From NCBI GenBank assembly GCA_034667525.1, contig JAXDJO010000023.1, positions 1 to 64,000 on the forward strand: a DNA stretch of 64,000 bases. Reading direction: 5' to 3'. The notes under the pieces are model-generated. The model saw only the letters and a program-made list of their open reading frames with translations, did not search any database and was not told where the DNA came from. The position numbers and the translations under genes are program-made. The DNA is from DATAPE01 sp034667525 (GTDB taxonomy: Bacteria > Actinomycetota > CADDZG01 > WHSQ01). This document shows, piece by piece, positions 26,190-34,301 of the stretch. Numbering within the stretch: position 1 is the first letter of the stretch; every line of letters begins with the position of its first letter.

Positions 26190-27316
26190 GATGCAGAGAA
26201 TAGTTGAGCAGCGATGGCCGAGAGGCCCTGTAGATCCACGGCCTCTTTGTCGAGATAGGGGACCCGAGCCCAGCGGTGCCGAGGGATCCGGGACGCCAAC
26301 TCGCCCAGATTCTGTTCTTCCGACCGCACGATCTTGCTGAAGCTCTGTTCGTTCTGGATCAACTTGGCGAGCAACCTGGAAACGTCGTTCCCTGCTTCCA
26401 GCTTTGCTATCTGCCGGGGCCGAGTTTCGATGCCATCGCCGTACTGAGGGTGAACGCGATTTACCACTAGGGCTCCGAAGGGCAGTCCGGATTCATCCAG
26501 CCTGGTGGCGAAGTAACAGGCCTCTGCGACAGATTCGGTGGCAGGCGACGTGACCACGATGAACGATGTGACGCTCGAATGCAGCAATGAGGTTACGTCA
26601 TGAGCTCGCTGCTTGAAGCCGTCGTACATCCCCTCGAGGTTTCCGAAGAATTCCGCAGTGTCTTGCAGAACCTCGGCCCCTACGATCCGTTGGACTACCT
26701 TGAGGAACGTCGTCGCTGCCACATTGGCGATGCGGAACAATCCTCCGCCCGCCTTCATGTAGGGAAGTAGGAACCAGCGGAGAATCTTGCTGTCGAGAAA
26801 GTCGGTCATGCGCCGGGGAGCGTCGAGGAAATCCAAGGCATTCCGTGTTGGAGGAGTGTCGATGACGATGAGGTCGTAGTCATTCTCGGAATGCAACTCA
26901 TAGAGTTTCTCCATGGCCATGTACTCGTGCGTGCCTGACAACGTTCCAGAGATGTTTCGGTAGAAGCGGTTGTCCAGGATCTGTTGTGCCTGTTGCGGAG
27001 TGGGTGCATAGGTGATCACGACGTGGTCGAAGGTCGACTTTGTGTCGAGCATCATTGCGTGTAGCTCACCGCGTGGGCTGAGGTTCGCGGATGCGAATCT
27101 CTCCGCGCCGACCCTCTCGGGATCGTTGCTCAACTCTTTCAGGCCCAACGCTGATGCCAGTCGCTTGGCCGGATCGATCGTCACGACCGCGGCCTTCTTT
27201 CCTATAAGAGCGGCCCGCAGGGCGATGGCAGCCGCGGTGGTGGTCTTGCCAACGCCTCCCGAGCCGGCGCAAACGATCACCTCTTTGCGTTCAACGAGAT
27301 CGTCGATGGCGGTCAC
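26186..27316 (-). CDS. ArsA/Get3-family ATPase lacking the signature lysine
   Basis: 376 residues of the ArsA/Get3 fold. The deviant Walker A reads AGSGGVGKTTT near residues 17-27, so the intermonomer lysine normally present as GKGG is replaced by serine. The Asp-containing switch DLIVIDTPPTRNALDFLD and the nucleotide-binding VVNRVH are present. The arrangement recalls the mycobacterial Rv3679-Rv3680 pair, in which one subunit also lacks this residue. A membrane-protein or lipid-related role is possible; arsenite transport is unlikely because no arsB is near. Start and stop overlap both neighbours by 4 nt. Confidence 0.88.
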   Translation of the reverse strand: MTAIDDLVERKEVIVCAGSGGVGKTTTAAAIALRAALIGKKAAVVTIDPAKRLASALGLKELSNDPERVGAERFASANLSPRGELHAMMLDTKSTFDHVVITYAPTPQQAQQILDNRFYRNISGTLSGTHEYMAMEKLYELHSENDYDLIVIDTPPTRNALDFLDAPRRMTDFLDSKILRWFLLPYMKAGGGLFRIANVAATTFLKVVQRIVGAEVLQDTAEFFGNLEGMYDGFKQRAHDVTSLLHSSVTSFIVVTSPATESVAEACYFATRLDESGLPFGALVVNRVHPQYGDGIETRPRQIAKLEAGNDVSRLLAKLIQNEQSFSKIVRSEEQNLGELASRIPRHRWARVPYLDKEAVDLQGLSAIAAQLFSAS

Positions 27317-28308
27317 AGCTTGGCGACCCGCTCTTCGATGGCATCCGCGAGCTCCTCGAGCTGGGGCAATCCCACCCTGGCTGCGAACAAGAAGGGAAGC
27401 TCGATGATGTCTTCTTCTGCACCTTCTCGAAGCTGCTTCAGATGAGTTGTCTGTATGGTCCGGCGGGCTGACAAGAAATCCGCGTACCCCAGGAAAGCCT
27501 CGAGATCGTCGGGATCCAACCGCAGGTTGGCTCGCTGAGCTTCGACAAGAAACTCATCCAGGCTCCCGTCAGACCGGATGTCTTGGAGCGATGCCTCCTC
27601 TTTATCAGTAAACACCTCGGGATATAGACCGTTCGCAAAGATCGGGCCCGGTTCGATCGATATGCGCTCTCGGAGTTGAGTTGCCGTTTCCAGCGTTTCC
27701 GAAACCGGCATCTCTTCCGCCAGGGTCGCGAGGTGCACCCGTGTTCGAGCCGGATCCTGGAGCATCTCCTGCAACCATTCTGCCTGCCGCCGAATGGGTC
27801 CCACGCGCACGGCATCAGACAATCCCGAAGGCGCGGAAAGGAACGTCAACATGTGACCCGCAGCGGGGGCATCGACGACGATGAGGTCGAAGTCCTGCTT
27901 GGAAGCACCCCCGGCCCGTCCCCGCTCGAGATACCAGATCTTTCCCAACACGAGGATGTCCTTCAGACCCGGGGCAGCAGTGGTGATGTAGTCGATGAAG
28001 TGCACTCCTGAGAATGCCTTTGAGATGCGCTTCATGTGGTACTGAACATCGAGATATTCGATGAGCGCGTCCTCCGCGCTCACGCTGATCGCCCACACGT
28101 CCGGAAAGATCTCCGAGGGCTCGTACCCAGCCGGCCCGCGGCCGAAGATCTTGGTCAGGCTTCCCTTCTGATCCATCTCTACTACGCAGACTTTCTTACC
28201 AGTCCTCGCTGCAGTCAGAGCGAGAGAGGCGGCGATGGTCGTCTTGCCCACGCCGCCCTTGCCCGAGACGATCAGCACGCGCGGAGTGAAGAATTCGTCG
28301 AGAAGCAT
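27313..28308 (-). CDS. ArsA/Get3-family ATPase with complete P-loop
   Basis: 331 residues. The deviant Walker A SGKGGVGKTTIAASLAL (about 15-31) retains the signature lysine. Switch I is DLIVVDAPAAGHMLTFLSAP. It probably pairs with the downstream ArsA-like protein as an asymmetric dimer, because the two genes overlap by 4 nt and complement each other in the P-loop. It is the first gene of a four-gene operon ending with sdhC and a hypothetical gene. TAGACA, 6 nt before the ATG at 28308, is a candidate -10. Confidence 0.9.
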   Translation of the reverse strand: MLLDEFFTPRVLIVSGKGGVGKTTIAASLALTAARTGKKVCVVEMDQKGSLTKIFGRGPAGYEPSEIFPDVWAISVSAEDALIEYLDVQYHMKRISKAFSGVHFIDYITTAAPGLKDILVLGKIWYLERGRAGGASKQDFDLIVVDAPAAGHMLTFLSAPSGLSDAVRVGPIRRQAEWLQEMLQDPARTRVHLATLAEEMPVSETLETATQLRERISIEPGPIFANGLYPEVFTDKEEASLQDIRSDGSLDEFLVEAQRANLRLDPDDLEAFLGYADFLSARRTIQTTHLKQLREGAEEDIIELPFLFAARVGLPQLEELADAIEERVAKL

Positions 28309-28314
28309 GGTGGT

Positions 28315-28320
28315 TGTCTA
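28315..28320 (-). promoter_or_regulatory. -10 element of the ArsA-pair operon
   Basis: TAGACA on the minus strand, 6 nt before the ATG. A leaderless start is predicted. Confidence 0.35.
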
Positions 28321-28475
28321 CCCTACGGGGGACTGAACGGCACTCATTGCGGACATAATGCCCGCCTCTCGAGGGCCCGAACGGGTTTGTGCTCCCCGTT
28401 TGGTCAACCTCCTCATGATTCGCGCCGATGATGGTGGAAGTCGGCTCCGATCGGATCATCTAGGAGGTCTGAGGG

Positions 28476-29021
28476 GTGTATCTGAAGTTCAAGGGTTTAT
28501 CCATCGGAATGATGGCCTTCCTCATGGGGGCCGCAGTGGTCTATTCCCTGCCGAATTCCATCGCCCTGTCCTCTGGGAAGGGCAGCTCTCAGCACACCAC
28601 CACCCGTGGAGGGTCAGCTTCGAGCGAGACCCCCGATCGAGAAGCTTCCGATGCCCACGCGACCCGCGACGCGGGCACGGCTCACGCCTCCAAACATGCG
28701 GACGGGTCGTCGACCTCACCGGGAGCTCACGGGGCTGCCGTTTCGGCTGCTGCACATTGCGTGATCAATGGATCTGCGCACGGCGCGCTGGTTAGCTCGG
28801 TGGCCAGAATGGCTGACGCTACTGTCGCCGGCGCCACATCGGCGTGCACGAAAGCGGGGGGGACAACGAGAACGATCTCCGGAGGGCCCGCACCGCCGGG
28901 AACCGGGGTGCACGGCCAATCCGGGGCAGCCAATAGCAACAGTGGAGCGGCCACCGGCAACAGTGGAGCGGCCACCGGCAACAGTCCGGCGGGTACCGGC
29001 AACAGTTCGTCGGCTCACTAG
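28476..29021 (+). CDS. Secreted low-complexity Ala/Ser/Gly protein
   Basis: 181 residues. An N-terminal hydrophobic segment (GLSIGMMAFLMGAAVVYSL) is a likely signal peptide or anchor. The rest is rich in Ser, Ala, Gly, Thr and His, with a short central part holding two cysteines and a C-terminal repeat of seven residues (SGAATGN). No family is recognised. AGGAGG lies 9 nt before the GTG start at 28476. It is monocistronic between the ArsA operon and the NfeD gene. An extracellular, disordered protein is inferred. Confidence 0.7.
   Translation: MYLKFKGLSIGMMAFLMGAAVVYSLPNSIALSSGKGSSQHTTTRGGSASSETPDREASDAHATRDAGTAHASKHADGSSTSPGAHGAAVSAAAHCVINGSAHGALVSSVARMADATVAGATSACTKAGGTTRTISGGPAPPGTGVHGQSGAANSNSGAATGNSGAATGNSPAGTGNSSSAH
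28937..28999 (+). repeat. 21-bp tandem repeat, three copies
   Basis: Two identical 21-bp units starting CAACAGTGGAGC and a third diverged one encode the heptapeptide repeat of the secreted protein. A partial fourth follows. Confidence 0.85.
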
Positions 29022-29064
29022 CTCTGACTGCATCTAGGCAGCGCCTGCACCCTTAACCGCGCGC

Positions 29065-29129
29065 CCTGTTCCGATTGGCATCTTGGTGGGCCCGGGCCTG
29101 TTCCGACTGGCATCTTGGGTGGGCCCGGG
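29065..29129 (+). repeat. 32/33-bp tandem direct repeat upstream of the NfeD gene
   Basis: Two adjacent copies begin CCTGTTCCGA and end GGGCCCGGG, with one substitution and one inserted G. They end 16 nt before the NfeD ATG and could hold a duplicated regulatory site. Confidence 0.85.
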
Positions 29130-29145
29130 AGGCGACAATGCTTCC

Positions 29146-30540
29146 ATGCATCGTCTGGGCCTGCGGATCGGGGCGCTCCTTCTCGCCAGCGGAGCCGCTT
29201 TGCTTCCCCTGACGGCTTCAAGAGCCGACAGCACGACCAGGGTTGTCGACCTCGTGCAGGTCAAGGGCCTCATCGATCCTCCCACCGTTGCCTATCTGAG
29301 AGACCGGATCGCTGCGGCCCAGACTTCCGGCTCCGACGAGGCGGTGATCGTGGAACTTGACTGCGACGGGGGCCTGGTGAGCTCCATGCCATCTCTGGTC
29401 CGGCAGATGGAGGAGTCGCGTGTTCCCGTAGTCGTGTGGGTTGCTCCGAGAGGAGCGAACGCAGCGAGCGCGGGTGCGCTTTTGCTGGCGGCGGCGAACC
29501 TTTCCTTTATGGCCGACGAGGCCCGCTTGGACTCTCCCACACCTGTAAATCTCAACTCGGCTCCGGACAACCATCCTGCGTCGAGCAGGGCTGCGGCTTT
29601 GATCCGCGGGCTGTCGTCCCTGCGCGGCCGCAGTGCAACCGCGCCGATCGATCTCATCCGCCACGGAGGGTCGATGACTGCGACCGCGGCGGCTCGATCG
29701 GGAGCCGTAGATGGCGTCGCATCGTCGCTCGCAGCGGTGCTGCAAGAGATGGACGGGCGCTCGGTAACTCTGAGCGGAGGGGAAAGAAAGACGCTCGAAA
29801 CGTGGGATCAGAATGCCCATCGGCCCAGCGTGGGATTCCGCTTCGAGGAGATGGGTCTATGGTCCCGGCTTCTCCACTCGGTGACGAGTCCCGAGGCCGC
29901 CTTCCTGCTGCTTCTGGCGGGAGCCTTCGGTTTGGTCTTCGAGATCTACAACCCCGGGATCGGCTTTGGCGCCATCCTCGGGATCGCCGCGCTGTTCTTG
30001 AGCTTCTACGCGCTCAACATCCTGCCCACGGATTGGTTGGGTGTTCTTGCGGTGATCATCGCGGTCGCGTTGTTCGTCGTGGACGTGCAAATCAGCGGCT
30101 TCGGGATTTGGAGCGCGGGAGGTATCGCGTGCCTTATCGCTGGAGGCTCGCTGATCTTCTCGGGAGCGCCTTCGGCCGCGCGTCTCGCCCCCTGGGCGAT
30201 CGTGGTAGCAGTTGCCGGCAGTTTGCTCTTTTTCGTGTCGGTGATGACCGCGGCGTTGCGCGTCCGCCTTCGAAGACCGATCACTGGAGAGGAGGCGATC
30301 GTGGGCACCACTGGGGAAGCGAAGACAGATATAGCCCCGGAAGGAACCGTCTTTACGAAGGGCACGTTGTGGCGGGCACGCACCATGGAGACCGGCATCG
30401 CAGCAGGCTCGAAGGTTCAGATCAAGGCAGCGGAGGGACTAGTTCTCCTGGTGGAGCCCCTCTCACACGAGGATGGCCCCGAGGCGACAGCCCCACCCGG
30501 CGCAACAGAGTCAGGCACCACGGCAGTGACGGACGATTGA
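29146..30540 (+). CDS. NfeD-family membrane protein with ClpP-like domain lacking the dyad lysine
   Basis: 464 residues from ATG 29146. A signal peptide (about 1-27) is followed by a ClpP/SppA-fold domain (about 32-225) with the nucleophile Ser108 in NAASAGALLLAAANL. About four membrane helices follow (about 245-390), then a C-terminal OB-fold NfeD domain (about 395-455). In characterised NfeD proteases Ser pairs with a Lys about 40 residues later; here no lysine occurs between Lys40 and Lys215, so activity is doubtful. NfeD proteins usually act with a stomatin (SPFH) partner, which is not adjacent. Confidence 0.88.
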   Translation: MHRLGLRIGALLLASGAALLPLTASRADSTTRVVDLVQVKGLIDPPTVAYLRDRIAAAQTSGSDEAVIVELDCDGGLVSSMPSLVRQMEESRVPVVVWVAPRGANAASAGALLLAAANLSFMADEARLDSPTPVNLNSAPDNHPASSRAAALIRGLSSLRGRSATAPIDLIRHGGSMTATAAARSGAVDGVASSLAAVLQEMDGRSVTLSGGERKTLETWDQNAHRPSVGFRFEEMGLWSRLLHSVTSPEAAFLLLLAGAFGLVFEIYNPGIGFGAILGIAALFLSFYALNILPTDWLGVLAVIIAVALFVVDVQISGFGIWSAGGIACLIAGGSLIFSGAPSAARLAPWAIVVAVAGSLLFFVSVMTAALRVRLRRPITGEEAIVGTTGEAKTDIAPEGTVFTKGTLWRARTMETGIAAGSKVQIKAAEGLVLLVEPLSHEDGPEATAPPGATESGTTAVTDD

Positions 30541-30578
30541 AGGATCCGGAACAAAACCCAGCCGCTGGCTGCCGCTGC

Positions 30579-30584
30579 TAATGT
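30579..30584 (+). promoter_or_regulatory. -10 element of the GCS2-family gene
   Basis: TAATGT, 6 nt before the GTG at 30591. Confidence 0.5.
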
Positions 30585-30590
30585 TCCCTC

Positions 30591-31745
30591 GTGAATTTTG
30601 TCTTCCATGGCTCGCAGCGACCGACTTTGGGTGTCGAGATCGAGGTCCAGGTCGTTGACGAAGCAGGCGCTCTAACGACCGATACTGCCGCGTCAAAGAT
30701 CCTCGAGCAGCTCGATAGCAAGTGGTTCAAGCACGAATTGCTGGAGTGCACGATCGAGGTCATCACCGACGTCTGCGGAACGGTGGGCGAGGCGAGCCGC
30801 GATGTCGAGGGCAAGCTGCAACAGGTCATAGAGGTCGCCGACGAGGTCGGCTACCGTGTGCTTTGCACGGGCACACATCCGTTCTCGGCTTGGTCGGATC
30901 AAACGGTTTCGCCCGATCCTCGCTACCACCGTCTGATCGAGAACTGTCAGTGGACCGCTCGCCGCCTGCTCATCTTCGGTGTACACACCCATGTGGGGGT
31001 GGGTTCGGGCGAAGAGGCGATCGCCATCTCCAACAGTCTGGCGACGTTCATCCCCCACTTCTTAGCGTTGTCTTCATCGAGTCCATTCTGGCAAGGAAGA
31101 GACACCGGTCTTGCGTCAACACGGAGCAAGGTGTTCGAGTCTCTTCCGACCGCCGGACTGCCTTACCTGTTGGAAAACTGGGGGGACTTCCAGCGCTTCA
31201 TGCGGACGCTGATCGGTGCCGGAACCATCAGCACGATCCGGGAGGTGTGGTGGGACATCCGGCCGCATCCTTCCTTCGGCACCCTGGAGCTGAGGATCTG
31301 CGATGGAGTGCCTACCATGTTCGAGCTATCCGCGTTGGTGGCGCTTAGCCAGGCCCTCGTCGTGTGGCTCGGCGAGCGATACGGAGCGGGACTCGAGCTG
31401 CCCCAGCACCGCGCCTGGACCATCCGCGAGAACAAATGGCGCGCGGCAAGGTATGGCATCGATGCACAGATCATCCGAGACGAGGATGGCAACCTTGTCT
31501 CCCTGCGTCGCTCGATATCGGATCTCGTGGAGAGGCTCGAGCCGACCGCCGAGCGTCTTGGTTGTCTGGACGAGCTGCGCCGCGTCAACGACATCATGAC
31601 GCGAGGCACGTCGGCGACCCGTCAACGGGAGGTCTACGAGCGGACCGGTGACCTTTCTGCCGTGGTCGACTCTTTGGTTGAAGAGATGCGAACTGGAGTT
31701 CCGTGTCCGGCGATGGACCGTGATCTCTCAGTTGGGAGCGCGTAG
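30591..31745 (+). CDS. GCS2-family (YbdK-type) carboxylate-amine ligase
   Basis: 384 residues, matching the glutamate-cysteine ligase family 2 (YbdK). Signature segments are LGVEIEVQVVD near the N-terminus, CTGTHPFSAW, FGVHTHVGVGSGEEAI and WWDIRPHPSFGTLELRICDG, which carry the metal- and ATP-binding residues. The enzyme joins glutamate to an amine such as cysteine. In actinobacteria relatives may serve glutathione-like or ergothioneine-type pathways, but no partner gene is next to it. GTG 30591 follows TAATGT by 6 nt. It is convergent with selB. Confidence 0.88.
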   Translation: MNFVFHGSQRPTLGVEIEVQVVDEAGALTTDTAASKILEQLDSKWFKHELLECTIEVITDVCGTVGEASRDVEGKLQQVIEVADEVGYRVLCTGTHPFSAWSDQTVSPDPRYHRLIENCQWTARRLLIFGVHTHVGVGSGEEAIAISNSLATFIPHFLALSSSSPFWQGRDTGLASTRSKVFESLPTAGLPYLLENWGDFQRFMRTLIGAGTISTIREVWWDIRPHPSFGTLELRICDGVPTMFELSALVALSQALVVWLGERYGAGLELPQHRAWTIRENKWRAARYGIDAQIIRDEDGNLVSLRRSISDLVERLEPTAERLGCLDELRRVNDIMTRGTSATRQREVYERTGDLSAVVDSLVEEMRTGVPCPAMDRDLSVGSA

Positions 31746-31766
31746 CCGACCAGGCGACCTCTCCAG

Positions 31767-33584
31767 TCACGGGCGGGGGCCGAGGTGACGCAGGTCTCCC
31801 TGGCGGCGTGTGGCTCCTGTGGAATCGAGCCATTCACACAACGGCACCGCGTACTTGCGGGAAGTTCCAAGCAGATCGCGGATCTGCGCGACCGTAAGGG
31901 GGCCAGAGACCTCGATGGCGCTTCGCACTGTGCGGCGCGCTCTTTCAGCCTGTGTGTGGGTGAGGTAAAAGTCCCCGATCCTGATCACATCGGCCGCCTC
32001 TGTCATCGCTCGCAACAGCGCAGGGTCTGCGTCTAGCTCACTGGTGAGCGGTGGCGACATCCCTCCCGCTTCGATGCGCTTGATGATCGCGTCGCGCTCG
32101 CTCTTCTGCTCGGGAAGCAGGGTGGCGGAGTGATCCTGCAATCTCACCACGGCTCCATCCTCGACGACCTCAGGAAGGTGCTCCAGCAGTGCTTGGAACG
32201 CGGGGGCATCCAAGCGGGTGGGGCCGCGAAGCGCCTCTTTGACCATTCCGCGCTCCAGCGGGCGCCCAGAGTGATAGCTCCGCAGCGTTTCCACAACCGT
32301 GTGTGAGAGCTCATGAAGCTCGGCGTCTGAGACGAGGATCGAGGCCAGTTGGGAGATGCCTGGCGCGTCAAGGGTGGTGGCGCCACTCCTGGTCACGGCG
32401 TCCTCGACGCGCAGTGCGCCATCGGCCAGGACCAGGGCGCTCAGCGCCTCTTGCGGGGTGGCTCGGTCCAGTCGCTCGAGGAGGCGCAGATCCGGCCGCT
32501 GCGAGGGGCGCGGATCCATGATCTGGCCACCCCCAAACGTCAATACCCTGCCCGCGTCGCGGAGCACGAATCGATCAGAGCGCGCAAGTGGAAGCCGATC
32601 GCGCAGGAACAGGCGGGCGAATCCAGAACCTCCTGGTGGGATCGCATCGCGGTCCAACAGTCGCAAGCGCACCGGCGTCTCGGCCGAGCCCACGTACAGC
32701 AGGTGGGCACCTTTCTCGGTAAGAACATACTCGGCCCCCGTCAATCTTGCCGGCAGAACCTCGACCCTGGCGTCGACGATGCGCGAGGGCCGCCATTGTC
32801 CGGGGGCGACGATGGCATCCCCACGTTCGGCCCCCTGCCGGTCCAGCCCTGCGAGGTTCAAAGCGACTCGCGTCCCGGGGGCCGCGCGAGCTACTTCCTT
32901 CTTGTGGGTTTGGATCCTTCGAACCCGCCCCCGGCCCCCCTCCGGCGATACCTCTACCTCGTCCCCTGTGGCTACGGTTCCGCCCGCCAGCGTGCCGGTG
33001 ACCACCGTTCCGGCGCCCGAGATCGTGAAGACACGGTCCACCCATAGGCGCGGCCTGCCGGTGTCGGGGGCCTGTGGAGTCGCCAGCACCACTCGATCAA
33101 GCTCCGCTATGAGACGGTCGATCCCGTAGCCGGAAACGGATGAACAAGCAACGATGGGAGCGTTCTCCAAAACCGACCCAGAGAGCTCTTCTTGCACCTC
33201 GAGCGTCGCAAGCTCCAGCCTTTCCTCATCAACGGTGTCGGATTTCGTCACCGCGACGACCCCGAAGGTGATGCCTAAGACGTGCAGGATAGAGAGGTGC
33301 TCGGCTGATTGCGGCTTCCAGCCTTCATTGGCGGCAACGACGAATAGGCAGATCGAGATGCCTCCGGCCCCAGCCAACATGTTCTTGATGAATCGTTCGT
33401 GACCGGGTACGTCCACGAGACCGATCTCGTTACCCGACGGCAGAGTCAGCCACGCAAAACCCAGATCTATGGTCAGTCCTCGCCGCTTCTCTTCCTCGAA
33501 ACGGTCAGGATCGATCCCCGTCAATCTTTCGACCAGCGTCGATTTGCCGTGATCCACATGGCCGGCGGTGCCGATGACGTGCAT
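31767..33584 (-). CDS. selB: Selenocysteine-specific elongation factor SelB
   Basis: 605 residues. EF-Tu-like GTPase domain with GTAGHVDHGKST at residues 5-16 (P-loop), VDVPGHERFIKNML as switch II, and TKSD. Two beta-barrel domains follow, then an extension of about 240 residues with winged-helix modules ending near GTSRKYAVPLCEWLD. SelB carries Sec-tRNA to UGA codons and binds the SECIS hairpin of the mRNA through its C-terminal winged helices. Its presence with selA and tRNA-Sec shows the organism makes selenoproteins. TACCCT sits 6 nt before ATG 33584. Confidence 0.95.
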   Translation of the reverse strand: MHVIGTAGHVDHGKSTLVERLTGIDPDRFEEEKRRGLTIDLGFAWLTLPSGNEIGLVDVPGHERFIKNMLAGAGGISICLFVVAANEGWKPQSAEHLSILHVLGITFGVVAVTKSDTVDEERLELATLEVQEELSGSVLENAPIVACSSVSGYGIDRLIAELDRVVLATPQAPDTGRPRLWVDRVFTISGAGTVVTGTLAGGTVATGDEVEVSPEGGRGRVRRIQTHKKEVARAAPGTRVALNLAGLDRQGAERGDAIVAPGQWRPSRIVDARVEVLPARLTGAEYVLTEKGAHLLYVGSAETPVRLRLLDRDAIPPGGSGFARLFLRDRLPLARSDRFVLRDAGRVLTFGGGQIMDPRPSQRPDLRLLERLDRATPQEALSALVLADGALRVEDAVTRSGATTLDAPGISQLASILVSDAELHELSHTVVETLRSYHSGRPLERGMVKEALRGPTRLDAPAFQALLEHLPEVVEDGAVVRLQDHSATLLPEQKSERDAIIKRIEAGGMSPPLTSELDADPALLRAMTEAADVIRIGDFYLTHTQAERARRTVRSAIEVSGPLTVAQIRDLLGTSRKYAVPLCEWLDSTGATRRQGDLRHLGPRP

Positions 33585-33590
33585 GTGTCA

Positions 33591-33596
33591 AGGGTA
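33591..33596 (-). promoter_or_regulatory. -10 element of selB
   Basis: TACCCT on the minus strand, 6 nt before the selB ATG. The adjacent TAGAGC points rightward toward the HAD gene. Confidence 0.4.
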
Positions 33597-33620
33597 GAGC
33601 GAGTGGGTACACGGCCATCC

Positions 33621-34271
33621 ATGAAGCCCGCGGCGATCCTGGACATCGATGGCACCTTGATCGATACGAACTATCAGCATGCACTCGCGTGGTTCCGTTC
33701 TTTCAAGCAGTTTCAGATCGTGCTGCCCATCTGGAAGATTCACCGAGGGATCGGGATGGGGGGAGACCACATGATCGAAGCACTCTGCGGCGAGGACAAG
33801 GAAGCTGAGCTCGGTGACCGGGTCCGAGAAGCGGAGAAGGGCTTCTATCAAGAGTTGATCGACGAGGTTCAGCCGGTTCATGGAGCCCGGGACTTCATCC
33901 TGGATCTTAAGAAGCGAGGGCATCCTGTCGTGCTGGCTAGCTCGGCAAAGGAAGATGAGGTCGACCATTATCTGGATCTGCTGGGGTGTCGCGATGTCGT
34001 CGATTCCTGGACAACCTCTGAGGACGTAGAGCACACGAAACCTGACCCGGACCTTGTACTTGCCGCCATGGGGAAGGTGGAAGGAGCGGGCGCGGTGATG
34101 GTGGGGGACTCAACCTTCGATTGCGAAGCCGCCACGAGAGCCGGCATCGAGACGATCGCCGTTATGACCGGCGGATTCTCAGAAGATGAGCTGAGGAAAG
34201 CCGGGGCAATAGCCGTATTCGAATCGATCGATCTGTTGGGCCGAGACGTCGAGAGCACCCCACTTCGTTAG
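33621..34271 (+). CDS. HAD-superfamily phosphatase
   Basis: 216-residue haloacid dehalogenase hydrolase of the beta-phosphoglucomutase/Gph type. Motif I is AAILDIDGTLIDTN with the nucleophile and acid aspartates, motif II is VVLASSAKE, motif III Lys is in TKPDPDLVLAAM, and motif IV is VMVGDSTFDCEAA. A helical cap sits between I and II. The substrate is unknown. It lies between selB (divergent) and selA (convergent), so a selenium-related role, such as removal of a phosphorylated by-product, is possible but unproven. ATG 33621 is preferred; an in-frame GTG at 33603 is too close to TAGAGC. Confidence 0.9.
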   Translation: MKPAAILDIDGTLIDTNYQHALAWFRSFKQFQIVLPIWKIHRGIGMGGDHMIEALCGEDKEAELGDRVREAEKGFYQELIDEVQPVHGARDFILDLKKRGHPVVLASSAKEDEVDHYLDLLGCRDVVDSWTTSEDVEHTKPDPDLVLAAMGKVEGAGAVMVGDSTFDCEAATRAGIETIAVMTGGFSEDELRKAGAIAVFESIDLLGRDVESTPLR

Positions 34272-34301
34272 GTCGCGTCGGCAGGCCGAGGATTGGCGCC
34301 G

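Noticed and set aside
33399..33620. Long N-terminal extension of the HAD protein
   Set aside because: It lies antisense within selB; the HAD motif begins right after ATG 33621.
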